Of a stretch of 64,000 bases of DNA, positions 24,351 through 36,197 are shown piece by piece. The stretch comes from Meandrina meandrites (taxonomy: Eukaryota; Cnidaria; Anthozoa; Scleractinia; Meandrinidae), in contig OY855906.1 of the NCBI GenBank assembly GCA_963693305.1, positions 24,709,789-24,773,788 on the forward strand, in the 5' to 3' direction. The notes below the pieces were generated by a model, which worked only from the letters and a program-made list of their open reading frames with translations, did not search any database and was not told where the DNA came from. The stretch's first letter is position 1, and each line of letters opens with the position of its first letter. The translations under genes and the position numbers were made by a program.

Positions 24351-25586
24351 GTGGTAGGCCCAGACCAAAAGATGCCAAGCATTTTTGGAACAGGTCAGTC
24401 CATGAATCCAATAGCTTGAAAGCACTGAAAACTTGCAAAGAATTGAGTACCTCAGGTATCAAAAATATCAAGAATTTACAAGAGCGGAACTTCAATGTTG
24501 AGGCAATGAAGAGAATACTCAACAAACCAACTTCAATAGTAAATATGCAAGCTTAACTCTTGTGTTAAACATCCTAATTCTTTTGTTTGTTTTTATAGTG
24601 TTCAATACTTGTAAAGAACGATTTGACATTGCTTTCATAATCACTACTATTATTGTACAAGTGATCATAGATGTTGGCTTGCTCCGTGCATAGAGTTGCA
24701 CATGCTTAGCTCTTATTTATAAACAACCTGAACATTAATTTTAATGGAAGAAATATTGTTACTAAGTTGCAAGCAGATAAAAAGTTCTAAGACCCTTTAA
24801 ATAACTGAAAAAAGTCTTATATTTGAATATTATTTTTTAATTTTCTTTGCACCATTGTCAAAGCATGGGATTATTATGGCATAATTTAAGTTATTTAAGC
24901 AGACAAAAACTTCCAAAATGCTTTCTCTAAGTTCACAATGTTTTACATTTGAATGTTATTTGCTTGTATGCTCTGCACCATTATCAAAGTTTGGGGTGTT
25001 AATAAAGTTGTGTTCAAATTATCTATAAATTGTGTTGTTTACAAGACTTACAAATATTTTTTATTTTGAAACCTATAAGTAATAACACAAGAACAACATC
25101 CTTGTAACAATGTCATTCATGCCCTCTGGACATGACCTGTGGAGTGTCCCAACGGGGTTTAGGGCTCCAGCACTCCAGGCTGTAAATAGTGGGGTGTAAG
25201 GCCACAAAAAGCAGGGCTGCCTAGTAACCATCTATTGATAAACCCTGTTTGCAGTTTTACTCTGTCCCTGTCTACTCTAGTCAAGTTTAACAACCACTTA
25301 ACAATGAGTACAATTTAAGTTTGTTTATAACTTTTGGAGTATCTTTGCAGGTTCATAATTTTCATGTCTTCAGGCAACAACACTACAGGCCTAAAACACT
25401 TGACATCTTACAATGAAAACCCTGTGCTGTTGTGAGCATTAGGAACGTAAACATGAAAAAACTGGAGACGAATATTAACTTCAACAACTTTTAAGCTTTC
25501 ATTGACGCATTCAACGAGATTTAGAGACAGTCAGCTGTTCTTATCCCCACTCCTTTTCAGCACAGGACACCCACGTTGGTTCTTTC

Positions 25587-25720
25587 ATGAAAATGTCTTC
25601 CTCTGCAGTTGAGTTACAACCAGCACCGTCCTCTTATAAGTCAAAGGTATGTAAAGACTTTGGATTCAAAGTTTTTTACGCTGGCCAAGGAGTAAGACAC
25701 TTCTCGTTATATTCGTGTTA
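25587..25720 (+). pseudogene. BED-type hAT transposase N-terminal fragment
   Basis: The first residues (SSSAVELQPAPSSYKSKVCKDFGFKVFYA) match the start of BED zinc-finger hAT transposases (x-VWKHFGF type). The aromatic Trp expected before the HFGF-like motif is changed and the zinc-binding Cys/His residues are missing. An AAGGTATGT after the SYKSK codons mimics a splice donor, but family text runs through it, so I read it as coding debris. Confidence 0.45.
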
Positions 25721-26345
25721 TTTTTTACCATTTGTGAATTGTTATAAATGGAAATTAAAGATTCCAAAGCAGTTTAGTAATATTACGTCACTTGGCAGTT
25801 GTATGTTATGATGTATCGTATCGTGTATCGTATCGTGGCACTTGTACTGAGATATGTCTCGGTTGCTAAGAAAATGTATCAAAAAATGCCCTGTTCTACA
25901 GTGTAATAACGTGGCATATTTTGCATGTTCTTTTGCCCTAATACGGTAAAATGGCACAAAAGTGGAATAATAATAAATGGGTTTAATTTGCTAATCACAT
26001 GGTGGAATTCTGTGATTTCCATTATGGAGTTCGCTGGGTTAACCACTATGGGGAATATTGAGAAACCCATTATAGGAAATAGGTTAATCCCTGGAATGGT
26101 AACTGTGGTATTGCCATAAATGGAAGTTTGCCATTATCCATGATGTAAAAAAATCTAATCCACATGCCAAATACATCATGGATTTTCTGTGATGCCCATT
26201 AATGTTTATAATAAGTTATCCATGAATGGGAAGTATTCTGTTTAACCATTAATTGAATTGTTAATTGCATTTTTCCATTCACTTTTCCATGTGTTTTTGT
26301 AAAATTGTCCTATGTACAGAGTTGAACATACAAATGGAATAAAGG

Positions 26346-27149
26346 CAGGGTCCGAAATTGCGCCTTCCTGGTTGCCAATGCGACTAAATATTGAGAGCTG
26401 GCAACCAGAATTTTACAACTGGTCGCCAGCAGGCGACTAGACTTTCAATAAAGTCCTTCATCTTTAGGTGACTTGTTATTGCACTGCTATTTGCTTTGTT
26501 AAATGTGTTGTGGGAGACATCGATTGGGATTAAAATTCAGAGCCGTTCTCTAACAATTGACTCATTTTCTGTCCTGGTGAAATAAAACTTAAGTAAATTT
26601 CCCCTTAGTGTACCTCTCAAACAGCTGCGATCAACACGAGTCCAACATTGCTTAGCCGCCATGTTGTTTTCCTAATGCCTGGTTACTAAGCTACGACATT
26701 TCACGAACACAACAACGAACTGTTGTCATGCAAAATTCGGTGGAAAAACTGTGTTGAATGAAGAGATATCTGTTAACAAATACCAGGAAAAGATCAATCA
26801 TATGTAAAAGTTGGTGGGCATGCTGTTTATTCTATTAAAGAGCTGAAATTGTGGGTAAGACTTTGAAGTAGTTTCTGTTTCAATGTTGGAGAATTTTCAT
26901 TCAATTTAGAAGACTTCGAAAGACTCGACTTTGTTTTGATTTCTTGTCGTTATTGTTTTCTGGTAGGAATATAATTGATTTTTTAGCATAAAAATGGAAA
27001 AAATACACTAGCACAACAAGTATTTTGTCTTTTAGTGCAAGAGGAAAGATCGAGAAAATTTTGGCGACCAGAAATTGCCATCTGGCGACTAAAAATTTTG
27101 GTCCAGTCGCCAGTTGGCGTCAACATAAAAAAGTTAATTTCAGACCCTG
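26346..27149. mobile_element. Non-autonomous hAT-like element, 804 bp
   Basis: Terminal repeats are CAGGGTCCGAAATT at the left and AATTTCAGACCCTG at the right, flanked on both sides by AAAGG (26341-26345 and 27150-27154). CAGGG ends suggest the hAT superfamily; a 5-bp duplication instead of 8 bp suggests a hAT5-type group. No transposase ORF. Confidence 0.7.
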
Positions 27150-27154
27150 AAAGG

Positions 27155-28415
27155 TAAGTTTTTTGTTGATGTTTTAATTTTCTTTCATATGTGTTGTAGA
27201 GTTTGAAAACCACATTTACCTTTCCATTGTTTTAGTGTTCTTACAAGAATTTACTTGTTTTGCATGTTTATCTACCTTACCTGTTTCTTTAATCTTTTAT
27301 TTATTTTCCTGCATGATAATTGGAACAGTTCAACAAAAATACTCTTCAGTGCAAACGCTTTCATCATCATAGTCACCTTACTTCATGTAAGGTGACATAA
27401 GGTGTTGTGCTTAAAAAATGCTTTGCTTTTGGCAACCAAAACATTTTTAGTGGCAAGCATTTTACAAAAGGAGGTTGCCAGAAGGCGACTTCTGAACAAC
27501 TTGCTTGTTAAACGAGCACATTTTAAATTTAAAATTATTATTGCTAAAAATAATACAGCATACTGGTGTATCCCGGCAGGGGAGGGGCAAAAGTATTTTT
27601 TTTTGTGAAAAAAATGTACATTTGTTCTTGGCTGAGGAGATTTGTAAACATCATTGTGCAAATGGCCGGAGGTTCCCTGCATCCCTTCTGACTGTCAAAA
27701 AAGTTCCTCTTCTGCACGGACTTCAGAGACTGGTCACTTGCCTTGAGCATGACACGCATACCTTTCTAAAATGTTGTACTATAGGGCGTGGTAAAAAGAT
27801 AAATGTACAGGAACAACTCCGATTGCATCAACCAAATTCAAGAAGAACATAAATCTTCCCACGAACAAACAAACGCAAGCTAATCCATTGGCCAGACCTT
27901 ATCATTCCGTTCTTCTTTATATATAGCTTTCGATGACAAAAAATATCGATAGGTCGAATTTTCAGGATAGGGGGGACCCGAGAATATTACACAACAAATT
28001 TCCTGTCAACCATGCTTCTACATACGCGTGGGGCGCACGCACTCGGCAATTCTTGGTCGATTTCGCAGTCCAGATGAGCTGTTTATGCCAAAGCAGCCTT
28101 GACTATTCTCTCAGCAGCAGGCAGGGAGAAAAGTGCCTCTCAGCAGCCTGATTACTCCTGTGCAGCAAGAAATTAACTCTGACCGGCATTTTATAGATAA
28201 ACGAGAGTTTGCACCACTGGTGGAGAAAAGGCGGGCATGTACGAATCGATCAGGCATACGAAAACGATTAAGGATCACGAGGCGAAATTTATAGCGCGTA
28301 TCAGAACAAGGTGACCTGTGTTCACTTCACAACTCAACTGCATACAACCTCTTAGCTTCACATTATAACGTATATGCCGTAAACATGCAAAATAGGAATT
28401 AAGAAACACACATAC
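27155..28415. other. Gene-poor stretch
   Basis: ORFs at 27505-27852 and 27383-27682 overlap on opposite strands and show no domain. No gene is supportable. Confidence 0.4.
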
Positions 28416-28665
28416 CTGCCGAGCCTTCACCATTTCGACCACCATCTCCACATGCCAAACGACCGCCAAGTCCGCCAAACAGTCTGCACTGACAAACGGG
28501 ATGCAAACATGATCAAACGTGAGAAACGTGATTGGATCCGGACGGTCGAGCGGAGACTGGAAACTATTTTTGTCAATTTCTTCAAGTTCGACCAAGTTCT
28601 TCAAGTTAAGGAGGCTAACAATGGTTTCCAGCACTTTCCAGTTCTTAAACTTTGATGGGTCAGTA
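28416..28665 (-). CDS. Candidate internal exon of an unidentified gene
   Basis: The minus strand is open through 83 codons between a TTTTTAG acceptor (exon begins at 28665, phase 2) and a canonical donor CAG|GTATGT (exon ends at 28416). The peptide (KFKNWKVLETIVSLLNL, then DRPDPITFLTFDHVCI) has ordinary globular composition and no transposon motif I recognise. No partner exon in matching phase was found, so it could also be an uncharacterised mobile ORF. Confidence 0.35.
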
Positions 28666-28814
28666 CTAAAAATCTTTATCAGTTGCTGCTACAATAATGA
28701 TATCAAACAAATTTCCGATCATTGCTGAACAAGTTGTGGTCATTTTTATGACGTCATTGGTTACCATAGCAACAGTTTAGTCTGTTAAAAACACCCTTAA
28801 TTTTGCCTTTAAGT

Positions 28815-28980
28815 GCTTATAACTCAAAAACGAGCACGGTGACCCCCATTTTTTATTATTGAATAATGATTAGCATGTTGAGATGCAACTTTTTACAAAG
28901 TTAAAAAAAATTCTATCTAGCAGTTTCAGAGCCACCTTAAATTTTCGGAAATTTAAGGTGGCTCTGAAACTGCTAGCGGT
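28815..28980. repeat. MITE fragment with perfect hairpin
   Basis: It begins with ACGAGCACGGTGACCCCCAT, shared with the element at 2815-3458. It ends in a perfect hairpin (about 28919-28975) whose arms AGCAGTTTCAGAGCCACCTT and AAGGTGGCTCTGAAACTGCT enclose an AT-rich stem and a 3-base loop. Confidence 0.65.
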
Positions 28981-29277
28981 CCGAAGGGGAATACGGAGCC
29001 TGTTAAACGATCAAAATGAGATATTTGAATTCGTTTCACGCGTTATTTGTACTCCACGAAGAGGACTTGGATAATAAAAGATGACACGCTTTAGCTTAGA
29101 TTCTCATATAAACCATAGCCTTCTAGGGATAATGGCTGCCAGAATTGCGATAAACAGAATTCTTGTTTCAAAAAGTGAAGCCCAGAATTCGTATTTATTT
29201 TACTGGGTATTTTATTTGTACGGGAACAAACTACAGTCGACCCCCGATAACTCGAACCCTCGCTAACTCAAACAGCC

Positions 29278-29340
29278 GACCTGTTAGCTCAGTTGGTAGA
29301 GCTCCGGACTTCTGTGCGGGAGGTTTCGGGTTCGAGCCCA

Positions 29341-29381
<41 letters not shown>

Positions 29382-29703
29382 TCTGCTGCCTTTGTGATGA
29401 CATCTGCAAATGATTAGACATTCTAGTCTTCTCGGATAAGGACGATAAACCGTAGGTCCCGTCTCCTGCATCTTCACGGTTATGGTCAGCAGGGAACGTT
29501 AAAAAACCCACACACTTATCGGAAAGAGTAGGGCATGGAGTTCCCGGTGTTGTGGTCTGGTCTTGTTCTTAAATTACATTGGGGGCATCTGTACAAAATA
29601 AATCCTTATTCGTTGTAAACTGCTTAATTGCAGTCTGTCTAAGTCCCCCGCAAAGTGTTGTAAAGCGCATTGAGCATATGGAAATGCGCTATATAAATAC
29701 CGT
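29278..29703 (+). mobile_element. tRNA-derived SINE
   Basis: The head GACCTGTTAGCTCAGTTGGT has a pol III A box (TTAGCTCAGTTGG), and GGGTTCGAGCCC provides the B box about 35 bases later. A body follows. The 3' end (AAAGCGCATTGAG, GCGCTATATAAATACC) resembles L2-like LINE tails, which suggests it uses such a LINE for mobilisation. An ATT microsatellite follows. GCTAACTCAAAC before the head and GCTAATTCGAAC after the tail look like a mutated target duplication. The tRNA head has diverged and is not a functional tRNA gene. Confidence 0.78.
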
Positions 29704-29723
29704 AATTATTATTATTATTATTA

Positions 29724-29800
<77 letters not shown>
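29704..29800 (+). repeat. (ATT)n microsatellite, SINE tail
   Basis: About 32 ATT units with one G interruption near 29726. It grew from the 3' tail of the SINE. The hydrophobic poly-Ile ORF over it is an artefact. Confidence 0.95.
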
Positions 29801-30524
29801 GTGCTAATTCGAACCAAAATCCATTTCCCCTGTTCTGTCATACATTTACTGTAATTTTAATTTACCCTCGGTAACTCGAACTCTTGATAACTCGAACCTC
29901 CCGCTAACTCAAAGCAATTTTCATTTCCCTTCAGGTCATTTTCTTTATAATTTTACCCTCGATAACTCGAACCATGTCTGTAGATACGTGACAAGTCGAA
30001 ATAAACAGTGTACTGTAGTCAAAAATGTTAAATTTATTTAATTTGAAGCAGCTGTGTGAACTTTTTCTTTCCTTTACATTACACAAAACGTGTCAGTTTA
30101 GTTCAGGTTCCGCTGGTTTTCACAAAGTGTTGCTTCTTATTATAACTCCTTTTTCACATATTACGGTAAGTTCTGATTTATACAGTAATTTAGAGATGTG
30201 TTGTTTTATTTTCACTGGACTTCTCTATTCCGTAATTAAATTGGATGAAAATGTTCACAGCATGAAATAAAAAACGTTAAACGCCATTTTTCCTTATTTC
30301 CCGTCATTTGTTCTTTACTCCCGATAACTCGAACCCCGGATAACTTGAACCTTTCCAATTCCCCTTGAAGGTTCGAGTTATCGGTAGTCGACTGTATGCA
30401 ATGTAATATTCCGGATTTAAAGAACTTGTTTTTTTTGGTCATTCAGATTCTGTTTTCTGGATTTCGGATTCCGGTTTCCGGATTCTGGATTCCAGATTCC
30501 ATATTTTAGGGTTGCCTCAGATAG

Positions 30525-30945
30525 AATGATGTATGATCCAACGACATGAAGTTGATCCAATGACACGAAGAATATTGTCCTATAGAATGTATGATCCACG
30601 TATGATCCAATAACACAAAGTCCGATCCAATGACATGAAGTCCGATCCAATTGCAATGACGTAGTCCGATCCAATGACATGAAGTCCAATCCAATGACAT
30701 GAAGTCCGATTCAATGGCATGAGGTCCGATTCAATGACATGAAGTCCGATCCAATGGCATGAAGTCCGATTCAATGGCACGAAGTTCGATTCAATGGCAT
30801 GAAAAATATCGTTCGATAGAATGACGTATGATCGAATGACATAAAATGCAATCCAATGACATGAAAAATATTGTCGGATAGAATGATGTATGATCCAATG
30901 ACATACCGTCGATGGTCCAATGGCATGAAACTTGATTCAATAGCA
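30525..30945. repeat. 20-bp minisatellite
   Basis: The unit is close to GATCCAATGACATGAAGTCC, about 17-20 copies. Diverged copies alternate CCA/TCA and GACA/GGCA. A longer variant ending GAAAAATAT then GATAGAATGAYGTAT recurs near 30555, 30800 and 30870, giving higher-order structure. Minus-strand ORFs over it (HVIGSD, CHWIGL repeats) are translations of the satellite. Confidence 0.92.
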
Positions 30946-30949
30946 TTTT

Positions 30950-32555
30950 TGTCCCAATTCCCCCACCATATGATGTTGTTTTTTCGACTATTTTGCTTGG
31001 TACAAGAAAAATGGTAAGAATTGGGGGCATTGGGTTGGCACTCTCTGACCCACATTTTTGTATACTCTCAAGGGACCGTTTTAATTTGTCCAGGGAATAC
31101 TTTTCGCTGTGGGCGATAAAAACGTCACTGCATAGGAATGCGTCAGCAGTTCTCGATCCCGAAGTGTTATTTTCACGCGTCGCTCGTCATTTAGCCTGTC
31201 TAGCCTTTTTCAAACTACAGGTAGGTATTTTTCAAAGATCTGTGCTATTCATCGATTGAATCGCGTAGTTTTACATGCTTTTAAAAAAAGCTGCTGCGAA
31301 TCTAATGCTATTTTCTATTGTTACAAGTCTATTGTTTGTCGTCTTCATTGAAAGAAGTATTTTTAGCTCATCACGCAATCTTTTGTTTTGACCACAAGTC
31401 ACGGACTTGATCAAGACTTCAGACAGGAAAATGGTAATGTACAATATTGCTTCGAACTTAAATGGAATTTTTAGAAGGATCGGTAAAGCTACTTAGTGAA
31501 AAATTGACTGCAAAAAGCCGTCGGGCTAAAATTAAACTTACGCTTTAGCGTGAATACAGGATCTCACGGCTTCAAAAATATGCAGAATTTTGAAGCTTTG
31601 ATACATTAGTAGACCCCTGTACATCTTGAAATGAGAATTAATCTAAAACAAAACTTCTTTCAGGTTTCTTTCATTTGCCCAGTTTACGTTTGGAATGTTA
31701 GGCTTCTGAAGCGTATTGATTTGAAAAGCGCATGGTGACATCTGATATTCAGCGTGCGGCCGACTTACCATCGCGTTGTTGTTTATTTAATAATTGTGTT
31801 CAGTTTACGACCTTTTACATGCAAAGATTTACTACAGTACTTCGGAAAATGCAAACAAGTATTTTTTTTGTTATTATAGTAGTTGTAGTGATGGATAGCA
31901 TAAAAAGCAATCTGAGTGTTAATTTTGTGGAAGGAATTCAGTAGTTTTCCGCTATCTCAAGGCACCATGATTCGCAAATTATTATCCCCAATTACCGCTT
32001 TTCTGTACCAAGATAATACCACTGGTGGTTAAATAAATGTCAGTGACAGTTGTACAGAATGAAAACCTACCTTTCATCAGAGTGTTTTGAACTAGTGTTA
32101 TATTTTGTAGAAAGAGTTCGTGTTTTTGCGAGTTGTTAAAATGACGCGCGGAGATGAAGAAATTTTTTTCGCCGTCTTCAAGTTTGGTTTCGGATCAATT
32201 TATCAAGGTTGATAATCAACATTTCAAATCATGAATTGGTCTTTCAGTGTGTCTAGTTGTAATAAACGTTTACTTCAGAAAGAAATTATTTGTCTGAATT
32301 TAGTACGCATATGGTATATTTTTCGCACTCGCACGTTTGTGTTAAATGCCCTAAAAGAGCCAGGAATTTTTTGGGGGGTGGGTGCGCGCTAATAAAAACC
32401 TTCTGGACTGTGAGTCAATGGGTTAATGCATCACAAATCGCTTTCAATACTAACATTTCCCCAACGCATACTCCATGCAAAATAGTCGAATCTCGAAGAT
32501 ATCTTTGATTATGGTTTTATTGCGTATGCGACTGCAAATATCAACAAGCTGATAC
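30950..32555. other. Gene-poor stretch
   Basis: The plus frame 30993-31259 ends near a CTACAG|GTAGGT donor-like site (about 31220), but no homology or partner exon is seen. Otherwise AT-rich sequence without supportable genes. Confidence 0.4.
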
Positions 32556-32558
32556 TAT

Positions 32559-32731
32559 GGGCGCGTTCGTTTGGGAACATTCTGGAATATATTCCGGCTA
32601 TTCTGCTCCTGGGAGCAGAATAGCCGGAATGGAAATCCAAGTATTCCGGAATAGGAAGAGCAGCCAAACGAACGCTAACTTGCATTATTCCAGTTATTCT
32701 TATTCCGGATTGATCCCAAACGAACGCGCCC
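32559..32731. mobile_element. Harbinger-like MITE, 173 bp
   Basis: Ends GGGCGCGTTCGTTTGGGA and TCCCAAACGAACGCGCCC are perfect inverted repeats. Internal ATTCCGG motifs are also palindromically arranged. GGGC-type ends suggest PIF/Harbinger. Flanks (TAT on the left, TAA on the right) do not give an exact 3-bp duplication. Confidence 0.7.
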
Positions 32732-34740
32732 TAAAATAACAAGAACAATAAACAAAAGAATGAGTGTTTTTATGATTTCAGTTAATTGTAAATCGCAGAG
32801 TAAGCAAGAAATAAAAAAATAATCCAGTAGCACAGAAGTAATCACTTTTGCTCCATAAACTTTGATTAGGAACAACACATGTAAAAATCAAAGTCCCCTT
32901 CAAGCCACCTCATGGTATCTGGTTATTATTCTATGAACCTTTGCCTCTTTTCCAACTGTTTTAGTTGAAAAGTGCGATAGAAATATATGAGGATGGAATG
33001 AACTTGTTGCGGAATGAAAGTCATTCCGGAAAGATTTGGGGAGCGTGCTAAATTTGTTACTGATTAGTAGAGCCCTCATCGTTCCCAGGGTCTCGCCCCT
33101 CTTCTCGCTCTGGGGGGCGGGGCGGGGAAAGAGAGATCTTGGGAACGAGGTTGTAGTAAAGCGGGATGGCTGTACACAGGCTATAGTGGAGCCATTATGC
33201 GAAAAAATCATGTTGCGGAGAGAAATGGGGGATTAATCATAGTCAAGCTTTTGGATCGTGGAAAAAGTTATTTTTCATAGTAACAAGTCGGGGTATACGA
33301 AAACAGCGAAAGTCTGTCCCAAGTGTACCATAGCCTGTTGGCGTTCATATAGTGTGGGGTGCAGCGTGCAGAAGAGTGGTGAAGATAGATTTCTTTTTAC
33401 CCCTGGTTGTTCTTTGTGGTAGAATACACTATTGGAAAATCTGGAACATAGTACTTTTTCCAGCATGATGATTTGAAATTATCAACGAAAAGCTGTGTTG
33501 GGTCAGTGCCTTGTGTCGCTTTGTTATTCTTAGAAGTATTTGGTCCAGAAAAAAAAAATGGTCAAGTGAATTGAAGTTATAAATATAAACGTGATTGAAA
33601 CTGCTAAAATTTAGTTATTGTTAGATTCTTTATTATTAAACAGACCAATACCACACTTCGAGGAGTATGATGCAACAAAGATGTACAGTATTATCTATGA
33701 AAGTGATAAGAAATCCGCTTCCATCTGATGTTGGCCTGTAGAACACTTGGAGCCATTATTTCTTTTACACTTTTTTTTTAGTTTTGACCTTCATGTAGGT
33801 AAAATAGATATTTGTAGTTGATTGTTACTACCCGAAGGTTGGGTGGGGGAGGGGGGGATACTTCCATATACATGCTATATGCCGCTGTGCAGGGTGGGGT
33901 TTCAAGCAGTTTTTGCTCAAATAAGACTAGGCTAGTACATTGTGATTGAAACTTTGCACTGAAGGAACCTTATGTAAATATAAATACAAATCATTACAGG
34001 AATCTTAAAAGCAACTGTCTGCAGTTGTAATAGAGTTTCTGAAGAACAGCAAGTCTCAAGTAGGGTGATTACTCTTACCAATAGACACGTCAGTTGTGTT
34101 TTATCAGCTTTGAGCTTGGCAGTTGCCATTGAAGATATTTTTATATTAGTCTTTCATAAATCCATCAGTACAATTTATGACCATGACAAGTTTGATGTTG
34201 CCTTCTTCTGAATTAGTGCAAAATTTGCACCACTCATGCCTCCCCTTTTGCACAGAATAAAATTTTGAAATCTGTTGCCTTGTTGTTGTCCTTTGTAGCA
34301 AACAGTGTGACAATGACAATCTTTTAGTGACTACAGAAACTTTTGATCGTCAGATGAAAACTTAATTTAATTCACATTATCCAATGCGATTTAAAACTAA
34401 ATAAAAGTTGAAATCTAGCTTGTGTTATAAGGGCCAAGTTCATATATCGCAATGAGCTATGGTCAACACTTTGAGATTAAAACTGCTGTAAATAATATTA
34501 TCCAAAAACGTGAATATGTTTATTTTTAATTTTATTATCTGGCTACATATTTAATTTTGAAATTAACCTAAAATTCACATTTGGACAAATGAAAGAACCT
34601 CTAATGCCACAAATAGAAACGGTTTTCATCGTTTGCAGGAAATTATGAAGCAAGTTTCCGAACAAATGTTAAAATATAACAGTTCATTTGCTACAAGCTT
34701 TATACAAAATGAAATACGATGGTAACCGAGGGAATCTTAC
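32732..34740. other. Gene-poor stretch with one small hairpin
   Basis: A GC-rich hairpin lies at 33075-33150 (CTCATCGTTCCCAGGG mirrored by CTTGGGAACGAGG). No supportable gene; a donor-like TTG|GTAAGAG on the minus strand near 34076 has no convincing partner. Confidence 0.4.
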
Positions 34741-35038
34741 CTTTGCTTCCAGATAGTAAAGCGTTCATTTTATTTGAGCTTGCAGCATAATTTCTTGCTG
34801 CGGCTGCATTGTAGTCATTTATTCGCCCTCCAAATGCATGTATAAACATTTCCCAACGCTCGATTATCATCGCTTTAAGACTTTGGTGCTCATTTCTCTG
34901 CAGTTGAGTATTCTGAAGCATGATTCCATTTCGTTTAAGAACTCCACAAAGGTGTATTTTGAAATGATCATGACATGAATGCAACGAAAACCCATCTGTT
35001 TTTTTCGAGCCAAGAGCCGCCATATTGGATCTCTCCAT
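34741..35038 (-). CDS. Candidate first coding exon of an unidentified gene
   Basis: A minus-strand frame from ATG at 35038 (or 35023, ATGGCGGC context) is open to a canonical donor AAAG|GTAAGATT, leaving phase 1 after 99 codons. The peptide (HFKIHLCGVLKRNG, RWEMFIHAFGGRINDYNAAAARNYAA) is compositionally ordinary and not repeat-like. A TTAA-flanked element starts 23 bp upstream of the first ATG. I recognise no family. No acceptor-bearing partner exon in matching phase is proven. Confidence 0.35.
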
Positions 35039-35064
35039 GTGCTTGGGTAAATTGGGCAACTTAA

Positions 35065-35711
35065 GGGGGGTCCTTCTTAACTACAGATCTAGAGCAGTTG
35101 CTAGGGAATTCCTGAAGACCAGTTTTAGTGGCAAGCCATTTTGAACCGTTTTGTAACGCTAAATGGTAAATTTTGTGGGGCAGGAAATACCTGCTTGAAA
35201 TATTGACATTGAGCCTGCATAACTAGTGCCAGTCCTAAACCGCGCGTTAGAATTTAAAATTCCTAAAACTTGGAGGAAAAAAGGAAGAGTTCTGAATTTT
35301 TTAAAGAATCGGAGATAACATAGCCTTCTTTAAAATCCTACGTATGGGATTACCGTTTACAAGAAAGAAAAAAACGCTACTAAAGAAAGTCTGAAAATAC
35401 GGGTGTTTATTATGTCATAACTTCTACAATAATGCAAATTTTGTAAAACCCATACGAAGCATTAAGCATGTGGACATTCTTTCTCTATTGGCACTGATTT
35501 TAACTTTCAGTTTTACATGCCCTTTCTGTTTTAGGGTTTCTTCTATTCTGGCCACGCCACTTGTCAAATATGGCCGTGATTTGAAACTCTTGAAGGACTC
35601 TTCAATTGAACAAAGTTGCCAAAAAAGCTTATCCGTAGCAGGTCAAGTTTCCAAAATATGGCGGTTAGATACCTTCCTTAGCAACAACTTAGTAGTTAAG
35701 AAGGACCCCCC
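35065..35711. mobile_element. TTAA-flanked non-autonomous element, 647 bp
   Basis: Inverted ends GGGGGGTCCTTCTTAACTAC and GTAGTTAAGAAGGACCCCCC are flanked by TTAA at 35061-35064 and 35712-35715. TTAA targeting is characteristic of piggyBac and Kolobok. No transposase. Confidence 0.8.
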
Positions 35712-36087
35712 TTAATGGCCTTGATGGATACAACGCAACTTTTAAGACTTTAAATCCATCTGTTCACTTGAGCATTCTTGATCACATTTTCTGATCGTTT
35801 GTGAGGTCTTCAAAAGTATATTTTGATCAAAGGTGTAGCGAAAGGAACAAAAATGCGCCTTTACAACTTTAGCGTCGGACTTTCAGCTCATGTTGTAAAC
35901 ATGTACTGCCGCCTTTGTTCCACCCCCTCCCCCCTCCCCCCTCCCCCCGCACAATGGCCCGACTTTCTGGACAAATCAAAACCTAGCGGGGGAGACAGGG
36001 GTAAACGTGTTTAATTCACTTTTAATGGGGATTTAATGCATACATTAATTGTTTAACGGGAATGGAGTGACATCGAACCCTCACTAT

Positions 36088-36116
36088 ACCTCATGGTATT
36101 CATGATACCATGAGGT
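36088..36116. repeat. Perfect short palindrome
   Basis: Arms TACCTCATGGTAT and ATACCATGAGGTA flank a 5-base loop. Neighbouring sequence gives no other element structure. Confidence 0.7.
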
Positions 36117-36197
36117 AAAAAGCAGTAATTTTCTGTGTTTTTCGTCGTCATAAAACCCCGGCATAAAACAAAGGCTCGATTCGCGAATTGTGATAAA

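Larger units (their letters stand above)
29234..30394. mobile_element. Tigger/pogo-type non-autonomous element hosting a SINE
   Basis: Ends CAGTCGACCCCCGATAACTC and its mirror GTTATCGGTAGTCGACTG are flanked by TA on each side (29232-29233, 30395-30396), as expected of Tc1/mariner-pogo elements. GATAACTCGAAC and its variants recur subterminally (for example 29865-29960 and 30315-30350). A SINE (29278-29800) sits inside. With it removed the element is about 0.63 kb. No transposase ORF. Confidence 0.8.

Noticed and set aside
25587..25648. Host first exon with GTATGT donor
   Set aside because: BED/hAT-like text continues through the supposed donor, so it is better explained as a transposase fragment.
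29278..29350. tRNA gene
   Set aside because: A and B boxes are present, but the acceptor and anticodon stems do not pair well and the tRNA-like part continues into a SINE body with an ATT tail.
29579..29854. Poly-isoleucine membrane protein
   Set aside because: It is the translation of the (ATT)n microsatellite.
30525..30945. CRISPR-like array or repeat protein ORF
   Set aside because: Units are contiguous 20-mers with no unique spacers, and the genome is eukaryotic; the ORFs are translations of the satellite.
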